From Galbula dea (lineage: Eukaryota > Chordata > Aves > Piciformes > Galbulidae), in assembly GCA_013399015.1 (NCBI GenBank), contig VWZX01010004.1, forward strand, positions 682,001 through 746,000: a stretch of DNA of 64,000 nt. The letters are read 5' to 3'. Both the position numbers and the translations under genes were made by a program. Position 1 is the stretch's first letter, and the number at the start of each line of letters is the position of its first letter. Below, in pieces: positions 39,245 to 51,478 of this stretch. The notes beneath the pieces are model-generated. The model had not been told where the DNA came from, did no database searches, and saw only the letters and a program-made list of their open reading frames with translations.

Positions 39245-40940
39245 AGACCATCATAGTCTCTGCAGACTGGACAGTAGTTCATTCCTCTCTGTTGGGAACA
39301 CTGAGCAAATTTCTAAACAACCACCTCTCTGTGACACACTAGAAGCAGAAAAACTTCCAGGGTTTTTTAATAGGTTTCATACTGTATTGTAGCAGACAGT
39401 GGAATTTTACTGTAATTAGAGAAGTTCTAACTTGACTCTTGCTATTTCCCTGTCTCAGAATCATTACTTTCCTGGACTCTTTTCCAAAATCTCAATTCAA
39501 CTTAAGCTGGAGGCAAAGTTAAGTTTTTGACTTTAGATTTTCATTTGGGGTCATCTTTCAAACACTTATTATTTTCCTTGCTGGCATATGTTTGCCCATC
39601 ATCAGTTAGAAGCTGCATGATTTTACATTTATAAAGAAAAGTTAAGCAATTCAATCAAACCCATAAACTTTTTTTCTAGGGACCAAAGTGGCAGCTTTCT
39701 CATTACATATCAATTTACAGCTCAAAATCAGGAATAGATCAATGCAAACCATCTGCACCTTGCAAGTTTTAACATATCTCCCTTTTGTCACTCTCACTAA
39801 AGCAGAGGAAGTTATGCAGAGCATGTGGTCTGCTTTCACAAATAATTTCTATGGAAAACAGCAGTCAGACAGTAATACAGGCCCAAGGTGACCTCATTAC
39901 TGAAATTTGTTCTAGTTGTCATTAGACATATCACACTGTGTCACTCAAATTGGGAGAGGAATAAGAGATACTGACACGCAGCACCAGTGATTAGAGATGA
40001 AAAATACTGTTACACCATAGGAATCCCTTGGCAGAAAAGAAATATATATAGTGTTTAAGATTCATTCTCCCCCCTGATCTGTCACTACTGCCTTTATGGC
40101 TTTATTCTTTTTCTACTTCTTAATCCTCCCTCACAAGGGACAACACCTTGAAAAATATTTCAGAGGCCAATGCTCAGTGGCCAGCTACCTTGCATAAAAT
40201 ATTGCTAAATTTTTGGTAATAATACACTCATGTTGTGGGAAGTTATTTACTGCAGTTGCAGCAGCCCAGCTCAGACCACTGAATTTTTCTTGCTTAGCAT
40301 TGTAGACTCTTGTCACTGCAGTGTTAACTGTAGACATAGCTTTGTGCTTCACCATTGTAAATTATGGATAAAACAGGTCATGTTTTGGCCTGATCTTCCT
40401 TAAGTCCATAAGCTGCAAGGGATGATACCAGCACTTGAGAAGATAGCATCTTCCTAGCCAGAAGCAAAGCATGGTTGGCAAAGGCCTTAGTGAGAGGGGC
40501 AACTGTCACTTCTCACTTACAGTTTTTCCCGCCCTGGCAAACAAAGATGAAGGTCAATTCGGCCTTTAGGACTTACAGCCCAAAAGTTGCACTTCTACAA
40601 CTGATATTCTCCTGCTCTGAGTCCCCACACTCTCAATGCCCCTGAGTCGCTTCAGGACACATCTCCTAAAGCATGATAATTTGAAGAGATTTAGTGCCAG
40701 ATGATAAGTCTTAGATGATTTACCTTCACTGAAGAAAAAGGTCCTTAAATCCAAGTCCCTCATTATTTATTATTATCAAAGATCTCAAGATGTTTTTTGC
40801 AACAGTGTCCCAGAATAAGTGGAAAAATATTTGGCATCAATTTTGCTTTCTGTTTCTGGCCTGGACTTCTGGACAGTTGTTACTATGCACTTTAATCTCG
40901 TAGTTTTCCACATGAGAGCTGGTGAGTCAAAGGATAGCTT

Positions 40941-40966
40941 AGAATCATAGAATCACAGAACAGTTT
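40941..40966 (-). repeat. Minimal CR1 3' tail (tandem octamers)
   Basis: AGAATCATAGAATCACAGAA is two to three copies of the reverse-complemented CR1 terminal octamer (ATTCTATG/ATTCTGTG). The sequence beyond 40966 does not continue as a recognisable CR1 3' UTR, so this is either an extremely truncated or a decayed copy. Confidence 0.5.
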
Positions 40967-43387
40967 ATCTTAACATAAATAGATTCCAGGAGTCCACAGG
41001 ATGACAGGTGATACATGAAAGTAAGAAGTTGTTGTTCCTTTTTTCTTTACAGATTTTTGCAGATGTTTTGATTCTGAAAATGATTCATTTTTACACTGAT
41101 GATGAGGGAGAAGGAAGAGGAGACCTTAAAAGAATTTTGTGAAAAGTTTAAAATACAGATGAGACCAATAAACCCCCCAAAATATTAATTTTCATCTAAA
41201 TTATTAAAATATAAAGTTCACTTTTAAAAGTCTGATCTCTTGTGCCCCAATTTGATATTTAATTATTATCTATTTTTATCCTACTGAATTCTTAATTTCT
41301 TTCCAATGCACTTTGCTCTTTGTTAACTCTATGGTGATGGAGAACTGTGTGAGTCTGAATTGTGCATCTCTTTACAGTGATTAAAATATTTTCTTCTTCG
41401 TTCTCTCTTGAAAGCATTTTAGTTCTTCTTTTTGCCTTTCAAACATCTGTCCCAGTTGCATGTTTTCTTGAAAGAAAAGTGTTTATGGTTTGCCCTTTTT
41501 CTCCAAAGTCGAAGACAATTTTTTTGATCACTGCCTTCAGAAGAACCCCTATGTGAACTTCTGTCAAATTTAAACACAATCTCCCTTAAGCTTCTCATAT
41601 TTTAGAAATTTCCCCTTTCACTAAAATATTTTTGGGGCTACCTGTACTGTAGAATGTAAAAAAAAATTCCATTCAACTATAACATTGACAGCTTAATATT
41701 TTTCTGAAGACATACACTTTATATTGTACATTTTCTAATTGGTACCTACTACATTTATTAGTCCTACATGGAGTAGGTGCAGTCCTATTTTATTCTTAAC
41801 CTTACTAACAAAAAAAAAAATATAGGACAATCTAAAAATGAGAAGTCCAGCCTGTGACAGCTCATCATACATTATAAACCAGCTTCTGCACAAGTGTGGG
41901 TAAATTGTCTCCTGTGAACTGTCCTATAGCTGTTAGGGTTCATGCTGTTCCCTTATAAACTAGAAACAGGAATTTTTATTACCTCTGGCCATATTTAAAT
42001 TACATGAGCCCAACTCCATGCTGCAGATTAGTGTACTGCCATGCAGTTTGCCTTTTATTTTAGCATACTGCAATGAAGCTCACACATGAACTCCACCATC
42101 AGTACAATGTGATAGGAAAGGAAAGGATAAACACACACAGTATTAAAATGCTAGAACAAAACCTTAGGTCTATAAAGAATTATTACTGTACCTGCACCTA
42201 TTCTCAGGTATATCCTTGGCAGCTTTACATCACTGAAGTGAACGGTTCAAGCACTTTGCTTGTTCTCAACAAATACACTAAAGGTCAGTGCTGTCACCCT
42301 TTCACTAAGTATCACCAAAAATAGCTACATAGCTGTTCTAGGAGCTCTCACCATTTATTAAATAAAATCTGAGCTATAAGGGTTTTTTCCAGGTCTTACA
42401 CTGAAAAAAACCTGAACCCAGCATTTTAACAATGTTTAAAAGTTAGAATTTTTGAGGCATCAATACATATTAAAACAAAACAAAACAACACTAAACTATT
42501 CCACTTCAATATTTTAAACTAAATTTATGTTCAAAACTATAAAATGTATCACAGCAGGAGTAAGAACTGCTTTGCTCTTCATAAATAACGTCACATATTC
42601 CTCCTCCTTCCTACATGTATTTCTTTAACTAGAAAAAGGAGTGATTTAAGAAATATGGAGAATTCACAAGGGAAATTTAAAAAAACACAGCCCAACTTGC
42701 AGAGATATCTGAGATAAAAAATAAAACCATTTCATAAATAGCAGGACTAAACTGAAGCTGTCCATGCATAGATTTAGCCAGAAATCTGTCCTTTCCCACT
42801 CAATTGCAAGTGGAAAAATGTGTTTGGCACATGTATACTTAACAGAAGAAATACATATGCTAGAATCTGAATATTTCCCTAAAAAATTATATTCATTACA
42901 TTCTTCTGTGAAGCCTTACAATTTGGTATACCTTTCAGCAATCTGCAATTTATAAACTGCCACAAAAGACTGTGAATGTTACCCTAAGCCTGTTCCAGCA
43001 ACTTTAGAAAGTCATAAATGTTACGGCTAATTAACAACCTAATGAAATGCTGAGAAGGAAGGTCTTGCTTCTCTGTGCACTTCTGGTCTCACCTTTAATT
43101 GATAAGAAATTTCCAGGGCTATAAAGTGAACACTACATCTAAGCAACATTCAAAATTTACTTCTGGCTTTTCATCTCAAAGAAAAATAATTATCATTAGC
43201 TTACCAATTAATTTTCATAACTCACCATGGCTTTAACAAAGAGTTCCTCAATCCCAAGACTTGGATTAAGGATTTTTGCATCTCTCCTCTTTTTCATCAT
43301 TGTAGGAAACAGTCTAAAGGAGTGAATTTTCCTTTGTTTTGATTGCAGGACAAAATGTATTAAATAATCATGGTATCATACCAAGGA

Positions 43388-43520
43388 GCTGTGGTGGTTA
43401 ACACATGGACTTGGATTTAGAATCTCTCAGGAATCTTTTTCCCTGCTCTGCCCCAGCTTGAACCACATAACCTTGAGTTAACAGCTCAGTATGTCTACCT
43501 GCAATGCTGAATAATTAATC
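43388..43520 (+). repeat. MIR-like CORE-SINE remnant
   Basis: GTGGTGGTTAACACATGGAC (43391) matches the MIR head (GTGGTTAAGAGCACGG), followed by CCCTGCTCTGCCCCAGCTTG (43442; MIR: CCCGGCTCTGCCACTTACTAG) and ACATAACCTTGAGTTAACAG (MIR: TGTGACCTTGGGCAAGTCAC), all in order and on the plus strand with similar spacing. MIR copies are old and sparse in birds. Divergence is high and the 3' part fades after about 43520. Confidence 0.55.
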
Positions 43521-46500
43521 ACTGATGCCTTATCATAAGCTCAAGAAGAGTAGTGGTGGTATCAAGCCTGGATTTGCAAAGAGCCTTGGACAGCCAAGCA
43601 TATTGCTAATTTCTCAAAATTGTTTGTCAGCCTTGTTCTCACTATAACTACTGAATTATTTCAAACAGAGTCCATGAGAAATATTTCCCTCAGTCCTTTT
43701 AATGGCATAAAAACATCTTCTAAAATCATTCAACATGCGTGGCATACAATAGAGAATAGCTATGATTACTCCTGGGACTGAATAAATACTGCTCCAAACA
43801 ACTAGACAAATTCTTCCAAAGTTTGAAAATAAACCAAAAAAGATTGATATATTTTTTCTCCACAATGAGTATCATAACTATCTATTCCAGATGTGAGCTT
43901 CCCCAATACTTGTTTATTAAGTGGGAGGCCTTGCTCCAGCAATTAAAACCTTTGGGGAGTATATGCAAACCAGGACATTTGCATTTGGCCTTGAGCAATA
44001 TACCTTCTACATGACACTGTGCTCCCCACAGTTTTGAACATGTTGACAGCCTAAACTAACCAAACCTCAAGAGAACCAGAGACTAGAACCTGCAATAGCC
44101 CAACAGGAAGGATTATAGGCTTTATAAATAATAGCATGGTAAACGAGCACAAAGTTTGTGGAAGAACCAGGCTCTGAGGTGACCATTACTGTAAAGGTGG
44201 AAAGGTTTTACCACAGATACCAGCCAGACAAAGGTAGAATAATAAAAGCAGGGGAAGGCTCATTATTTTGGAGCTGATGAATGTAATTTATGTGGCTGAC
44301 CTTTCAGGGCCAGATTCTGATCTCAAGGGAATAGGCTTCTATTGCCAACTGCATGGGTTCGTGCAGATGTAATGATAACATGCCTGCATGAGCTGTCTGG
44401 TCAACTGTTCTCCCCAGTCCTCTATTTAAATATATTTTAAAATTAAAATGCAATTAAATATCCTTAAAATTATGCAGTTTTTAAAGAAAGTGTCTTGTTT
44501 CACCTTGTACAGTATCATCACAGGAATTTTCATTTAAAACAAATAAAAAATAGCCAAAATTCTGCATCTGTTAATTATTCTAAATTCTTATTTACTTACA
44601 TGTGAGAAAAAGTGTGCTTTCTTTTACTTCATTTTTGCCATTTGCCGACCTCAGATTGATAAGCCCTACTTCTAGACAGAGTCATTTTATTCCTGAAAAA
44701 TCACAACCAGAACAACATCTACCCCTTTCCACAGCATTTTCAAAGGACTTGAGTGGACACAAGTGTTGGGGGCTGTGCCAGGGGCTTATTCTCATATCTG
44801 TGTTACCTGTTCCTTGAGGACAGAATTAATTCCTATGCAAACCATTCGTTTTCCCATGATTTATAAACAATTTATAGTACTTATCCTAAAGTGAAATGAA
44901 TAATTCTAACTAGACCAGAAAGAAGCCCTAAAACAGGAACGAAACTATGGTATTTTTTAATATAACATTTAAAATAATCTTTTGCTAGTATTATTTTACA
45001 TTCTAAAGAACTATGTGGGTGGATTACAACCAAAGAAGCAAGCATCAAAAGCACAGCAGAAATCAAGACCAATATGGTTTTAATCCTTAAGCATAAATCA
45101 GGAGAAACTGTGTTTAATAAAGCCAATAAAGATATTAAGAGTTACCAGAAAACGTAAAAGAAATCCTCTTTTGTATGTGAGCTACATATGCAGTAGTCAG
45201 AGAAATCTGGGTAAGTTCGAGGGAAAATCTACAATATCCAAACAAATCATAGGTTCCGTTGCAACCTGACATGCACTAAAAACTAACAAATGAGAGGCTC
45301 TTTCAAATGAGCTGGTCCTGCACAGCTGAATTCTGATAGGCAAATGGGATAGCAATGAATTACAGAGCAGTGCTCCCTGTCACAATATGCCTTCACAAAA
45401 GCTACTTCCCTTCAGAAGTTATCGGCACCTGCCAAAGCCACAGGGATTACCCTTCCCCTACAGCAACTTGTAACAGGAGGGGAAATTTTGGCTCCTGATC
45501 AAGAAACCAGAAACTGAAAAATGTACTAACAAGTGAAGTGAGAAAGCTAAGCCAAAATTCTTTAGGAAAGTAACAGATTCATCCATGCCCAAATATGACT
45601 CCTCACTGACTTTTAGTCTCCACACTGCGGCATTAAAACTGCTCATGGAGCACTGTGGAAAATGACAGACAAATCTGGGTCTAAAAGGGCATACTTCATC
45701 ACCCAGCCATGACTTGCTTAAGAACAAGAAAGTAATAGAGAAATCTGACCCACCAGTATACTCTGTCCCACTGGTAAAATATTGTCAATGCATTCATTAT
45801 CTGACCCCAGAAAGCCAAGAGCCAAAGTGTGGAAGGAAGCACTGTGCCACAGGAAGTATGAGATTGCAGTGGGCTACTGCATATTGCACCTGGAACTGCT
45901 GCCTTGAGTTGAACTTTAGAATACACTGAGGTAGCCTGGGACATTTGTCCAGTACCCCTGATTTTCTAGTCAAGAAACAGAGACTTTGAGTCTCTTTGGC
46001 AAGAATAATAGCAGGAACTCCCACCTAATTGTCCAGTTCTATCTACTCTTCCCTTGCATTCCAGCCTTCCGAAGATCCTCAGCAACCTAAAAGCACTTCA
46101 GCTCAACTTCACACTCTCCCTATTCTCCAAGCATGGTCATCACTTGTAGTGTCTAGATAGGACATTCCTTTTACTGTCTCTCCTTTTATCAGTTCTTTCA
46201 ACCTATTAACTAATAAATGCACCTAGCCACAAAGAAATATTTTGTTCTGAAGTGTGTCATGGTAAAAAAATATCGGCGGATAAGGGGCGGAACATGTGCA
46301 AGGTGAAGGCTCAAACAGGCACATGAACAGTGGAAAAGAGCCTAGATATACAGGAACTGGTAAACCTTACCTGTACACACCAAAGTTGCCCGTAGACAGC
46401 TATGTGAAGATAGATTTAGTGCTTTATATTTTTTTTCTAAAAAGAAGCTGCCCTTTGTTTTCAGTCTAGTGATTGATTCTCATAAAAGTTAAGTTGTCAT

Positions 46501-46965
46501 CTATGAATAATGTTTACTTTAACAGCTCAGGTGCCAGTTGTCTGTAGTAGAAAGGTAAAGATATAAATTCTGATCAGCTAAGCTCAAGGTCAGTATTGTT
46601 CAACAGAGCAGAAATTCTGTTCTGCTGTTTCTTCTCAAACTATTGAAAACAATTACTAAGGACCCTATTCAAATTCGAGTATTCAAAACGTAGGAAACCC
46701 TAGATTAAAATTGCTTATGCAACTCAATTTGGACTTCTTCAACATATCTGCCATGAAACTATCTTCAAGTATGTGATCACAGATTATTTTTCCATGGCAT
46801 AGCTGCAGCTTTTTGTGTGTATACACTGTGGATGGTATTCTTAGAAATGGTATTCTGGGACTGAATCAGGTTTATGTAGTGAATGAGGCTTTCATTTCTC
46901 TCTGCCTCATTTGTTTCAGGAACTGGAAGGTATATAATGAACCAGCAAGGGACTACAGAACGAGA
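43521..46965. other. Gene-free unique sequence
   Basis: No exon was recognised. An old repeat core lies at 44307-44327 and a GC-box-like word at 46283-46291. The cluster of overlapping frames at 45699-46024 on both strands is unrecognised and mutually exclusive, and none looks coding. Confidence 0.5.
44302..44345 (-). repeat. Ancient amniote interspersed repeat fragment (unnamed)
   Basis: CAGGGCCAGATTCTGATCTC matches the GGGCCAGATTCTGATCTCAG end of the old turtle/bird repeat group, here in the orientation opposite to the copies at 38.2 and 39.2 kb. After about 25 bases the similarity is lost. Confidence 0.5.
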
Positions 46966-46977
46966 AAATAAGATTTA

Positions 46978-47075
46978 ATGGTTAAGGTAGCTGCCACTGA
47001 AGAACTAAATTCCATTTCTGGATCTGCCACTGAGTTCCTCTGTGATGTTGGACAAATCACTTCGCATTTCCCAGA
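46978..47075 (+). repeat. MIR-like element, 5' half
   Basis: TGGTTAAGGTAGCTGCCACT (46979), CATTTCTGGATCTGCCACTG (47012), then CTCTGTGATGTTGGACAAAT and CACTTCGCATTTCCC follow the MIR order head, GGCTCTGCCACTTA, GTGTGACCTTGGGCAAGTCA, CTTAACC. Orientation is plus. The similarity stops at about 47075, just where the consensus would read CTCTGAGCCTCAG. That part is found instead at 47272 (next MIR feature). Confidence 0.6.
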
Positions 47076-47267
47076 GATGACCATTAATTTGATGTTCCTC
47101 ATTTTCTGGCCTCAATACAGGACAAATGAGCTGAGCTATTGAACACTTAAAGCTGCAATTCATATAGATTAAACCTGTATTTATATACACATAAAAATTG
47201 ATTAAAATTATAGAGATTATGAAAAAAATATTATCTTGAAATTAGCCGATACATTGTCAACTATTTT

Positions 47268-47400
47268 GCTCTTCCTCTCCCTGAGCCTCTGTCCACCACC
47301 TGTGAAGCAGGGATAACAAACCCATGACTGGCCAGGGTATTCTGCAGGTAATTTCGTTACTATGTGTGAAGCATTCAGGTATAATAGCCGTGAGAACAAT
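47268..47400 (+). repeat. MIR-like element, 3' half
   Basis: CTCTTCCTCTCCCTGAGCCT (47268), then CTGTCCACCACCTGTGAAGC, AGGGATAACAAACCC and CCAGGGTATTCTGCAGGTAA match the MIR 3' half (CTCTCTGAGCCTCAG, then CTCATCTGTAAAATGGGGAT, AATAATACC, GCAGGGTTGTTGTGAGGATT). Later ACTATGTGTGAAGCATTCAG fits the AATGCATGTAAAGCGCTTAG segment. It has the same strand as the 5' half and continues the consensus almost exactly where that half stops, so the two are probably one element split by about 190 bp. Confidence 0.6.
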
Positions 47401-48963
47401 GAAGCAACCAGTAATTTTGTATGCAGTGCAGGTTTTGAATGATGTGAGGTGAGGAAAGCCCTGGGGCCACATACTCCATGGATGGAAAGGGATGATGGAA
47501 AGAAACACAAGCTAACTGCTGATGATTCAGGGACATAAGGGAACAACAGTATTCATTTTTAAAAGAATGTCAGAGTGCCTGCGCTCAAAAGGGCCAAATT
47601 GAGTTTTGTAGAAGTAACCTTAGCCCTGACATTATGGAGTTTCTGTGTGAGCTTGATTTTGTTCTTTTCAAGTAGATCTGTAGTTGTGTTGTCTGCTTCC
47701 AAGAAGCATTCAAATGTATATTGCAGGTTTTATCTGAAGAAGAGAAGAATCCAGGCATCTACCACTTCTCCCATTTCTAAACTAGGCCACAGACAAAAGG
47801 GAGTTTGAATCTAAATCCGTGTTTCATATAGGTGTAGAAAAGGTGGAATCTAATAAAGGTTAACACCTTGGATTTAAGAATGAATGTTTAGGGTGGTGTA
47901 GCATGGAATTAACATCCAGATGGATGTGTTTCCACTGTCTGGAAAGGCTGCATCCAAGCTTGTCCTCAGAAACACGACTGCCTCGCTTAGCTGTAAAAAA
48001 CTTGATGTTCCTGTGGGGAATAAAACACCCACTCAGTATCTGGACAGAACCCCATTGTCTCAGCCATTCATTCAGGAAAAGCATGGCTAACTAGTCAATG
48101 CCCGAGGCCACCAACGAGTATCCACTTCTCAGTTCATGAGCTCAGATGTTAAACCTTAGCTGTTGCATGAGGTGTGCTGGGCAGGCTGAGGTCTGCCCTG
48201 GAGCTTGGCTTTTGTCTCAATACTTGTCTGAGGTAGTGGTGAGCAGTAGTGAGCAACTCCACCACCACGTCTGCCAAATCTGGAACAAAATGTGTGATTA
48301 GGTGAACCTGAGGTATGACCTGGCTGAGTGTTGTACCTGCTCTGAAGCTGCTCAACTCATATGGACTGAAAAATGAGGAGAATGCTGTTTCCTATTAATA
48401 CAGATGCTGCGGGAGAAAGAAAGCAACCAGGGATACTTTGGCAAATCACTAAAGCCTGGACACTCCTTTTATGATAAGGAAATCACAGCACAGGGAGGTT
48501 CTATCTTGTTACTAACTTCCCCATTATATGAAAGCCATAAAAAATAATATTGTGATGGGGTCATGACTTTGTTTATAAATCTGCATATTAAGTTATGGGA
48601 AGGATTACTTCTGAATGCCTTGTTTTACTGTTCACCCTGGTTTGCAGCCTATTTTCTGATACTTGCTATAGCTGACACATGCTTTGCCAAAATATATTAC
48701 TGGCCACGTGGAAGATCATATATCAGCAAATAATGGAATTGAGTTAAAACACAAGTTTCCTATAATGAACTGAGCCAGACCATTTCAGCATTTAGTTCAG
48801 ATGTTACACTAAAAGAAGATAGGCTTTAAGGTACATTTTAAATTTGATTGCCTGCGAGAACACAAATATGTAACTTCAAAATTTCAGGACAACATGTCTG
48901 CTTTCTAAAGCTCAAAGCAGTTGCATTCATGAGGTTTATAATTTGTCAAAGTATTTTCACTGG

Positions 48964-48977
48964 ATTTGCATGCAAAT
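48964..48977. promoter_or_regulatory. Perfect octamer (POU/Oct) palindrome
   Basis: ATTTGCATGCAAAT is a perfect 14-bp palindrome made of two overlapping Oct-factor octamers (ATTTGCAT and ATGCAAAT) in opposite orientations, sharing the central GCATGC-containing overlap. POU proteins are known to bind octamers and related dimeric palindromes. No other strong sites were recognised nearby. Function is inferred from the motif only. Confidence 0.4.
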
Positions 48978-50745
48978 TATGAAATACAAAACCAATTTAG
49001 TACAGCAAAGAAAATGATTTCAATCACTAAGGGAAATAAAAGAAACTTTTACTTAGAGCGTGAGAAGGAAAGAAAAGCAAACAAGAGATTAAAAGTATCC
49101 TTTCTTGATTAATTCCAGTGTTTGGCCTAGAGAAGATTAGCCAGGAGAGGAAAAAATATTTAAGAATTTATTCATAAAAACTACCAACCCTAAATTTACA
49201 TGCTGAGTATAGGAAACATTCCTAATCTTTCACATCTTCATTCTAAGCTTTTCTGGTCAGAGCAGAATAGAAATTTTAACTTGGACTTTAGGGCCAAGCA
49301 GGGCTGCAAACTGCTCATTCCAAACTCCATATGGCTCATTAAGTTGTAGTAGTTTATACTATGGAAGGATTCAGCCAGACTTTACTTGCCTCTGCACAGC
49401 TGTTTATGACCATGCTTATTTTAGATCACAACAAACCAAAAGACACATGTTAAATAAGCAGTAGGTAAACACAGACATGACTCACAGATTATCAGGAAGA
49501 CATTATAAAATGCAATTCAATACTGAGGAAAAAAAGAGAATTGAACGGGTCTGTATTCTGCTATCTGTATCCAAGCCAATGAAGCCCTTTGATGTTCATG
49601 CTTCAATTAAAACAGCATTTTGATACTGAGGTTGTGTGACAACAAGCAAAGGTGAACAGTGTGTAACAGTCAACTGAAATCCTTCAGCCAAGTATATATC
49701 CCAACATTAGAAGTACGTATCTCACCTGGGGACGTATTAGGAAGAAAATACAATTCCCACTTTAAAGTAGACAGTTCTTTCCTTTCTCATGTTGTTATGG
49801 GGGTTGGGAAGAGCCTTTAAACCCACCATACATGTACATGCACATATGTGGACAATTTTGAGTAGAGCAAAACATGGTAAGGGAACTGAACAACTACTAG
49901 ACACCTCCTATCTTGGAGCCCCAGCAAGATATTTTGGAAACAAATATTTTTAAATATTCAACAGGTTAATTCCTAAAGCAACTACACAGTTAATTTGTGA
50001 TTACATTATTTGTAATTTAAAAGAGCCTCCTCACTCAGTTCTATTTGATTATCACAAAAAGAGAAGTACATGGGTTATTTTTGTTAATTTGGCTGATCAC
50101 CTTACAAGCAATGAACTATCCATGAGCAAGGGGTATAATTCTTTCCAGGATTCAATCTAACTATTTAACTGACAAGCAGATCAAGAGAAATAGATTTCTT
50201 TGATTTTGGATATAAGCAACAGGAAGATTTGTTAATCCAAAATTTTTTGTCTATGAATAGAAAATCTAAAACTCCTAGAAAGAGTTTTATATTTAGATAC
50301 AAAATCTTTAAATTCTATTTTTTTGCTCTCACTAGACCAAAAAGACTCACTTATTTAACTCCTTTTTTGTTTTCTGCTACGTGTTTGTGGCTATCGTCAC
50401 AACCATGAATTGTAATAGGCAGTGGCACTTTACTGCTGAGCTAGATTGAAATTATCTGAATTATCTGTGAATTTTTGATTCTAGTTATTTGGTATTGCCT
50501 AAATCTTGGGAATGAGAAATTTAAATTAATGAATTATTAATGTAACATACTACTGGCATTTGAGAATATGTTCTGCTGAAGTATCTGTGTGACTCTTTTC
50601 CATACTGTGGTCTCTAATACAAAGCAGGCTGAAGTACCCAACAGGCATTTTGTAATTTTGTAATATGGAATCTAGAAGAAGTCCATATTTCATTGCACAT
50701 TACTGTTAGTTTTTTTCCTGATGTACCTCATAGAGTAGAAAAGGA

Positions 50746-50762
50746 ATGATGATGATGATGAT
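50746..50762. repeat. (ATG)n trinucleotide microsatellite
   Basis: Five and a half perfect ATG units, followed by a decayed unit (ATTATGATT). Confidence 0.85.
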
Positions 50763-51360
50763 TATGATTTGGCAAACACCTTAACAAAACACATGGCAAA
50801 GCAACCAGATTCTAAGAAAATGCAAAAAAGGAATGGGAATAGCAGAGGGTTATCTGGGAAAACTATACAGCTACTTATGGCAGTAAAAGTACAGCGAGAG
50901 CAGCTTTAATGCAAATGAATAGTTTTGTGTGAGACCATCACAGATATAGCAGAGAAAAATGGCATGAAAAAACATAGTCCTCTTCCACCAAATGTTTTGG
51001 GGACCAAGAGTAGCATTTAATGCAGGAGAGACCCACAATTGTATACTGAATTTGTTTTTAAGAGGAGAGAGCATTTCCACACAACTGAGGAGATTCACTG
51101 CTATGTCACGTTTGTGCACCACACAGCAGAGCCCTGACATCTGTGCAGAGCTCCTGAGCCTTTGCTCTTCCTGCTCCTTTCACCACTGCTTTCAGTGGGA
51201 GCTATTTATCCTTGTGGTGTAGGGAGGAGAAACTGTAGTTTCCCCACAGGCAAACAGGCTGAAGGCCCTCACACCTACCTCTGACTTCAGTCTTACCAGC
51301 AGCAGAAGAGAGAGCACTTGGGAAACTTCCATTCCAGTCAAGGAAGAATGAGGTAGTACT

Positions 51361-51478
51361 GGTACTGAGCAAATATGGACAATCAGTCTTAAGAAAGACA
51401 TACTGTGAACNTTGGTACTGAGCAAATATGAAATTCCAGCATATGGACAATCAGTCTTAAGAAAGACATACTGTGAAC
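51361..51478. other. Single-N gap flanked by a near-exact duplication
   Basis: The 50 bases at 51361-51410 recur at 51414-51478 after one N (51411) and TT. The second copy is identical except for 15 extra bases (AAATTCCAGCATATG, 51431-51445) after GCAAATATG. Both copies end GACATACTGTGAAC. This is the pattern left when an assembler joins two contig ends that carry alternative alleles of the same locus, so the region probably holds one copy with an insertion/deletion polymorphism. Sequence here should not be trusted base by base. Confidence 0.85.

Larger units (their letters stand above)
38276..43384. other. Gene-free unique sequence
   Basis: No exon was recognised. A CR1-end-like octamer string lies at 40941, an A-rich tract at 41810-41822 and an (AAAAC)n tract at 42472-42487. 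Frames are at most 83 codons (42073-42324, +). Confidence 0.5.

Noticed and set aside
45699..46024. Overlapping frames on both strands
   Set aside because: Mutually exclusive frames without coding signs; shared absence of stops on both strands reflects composition.
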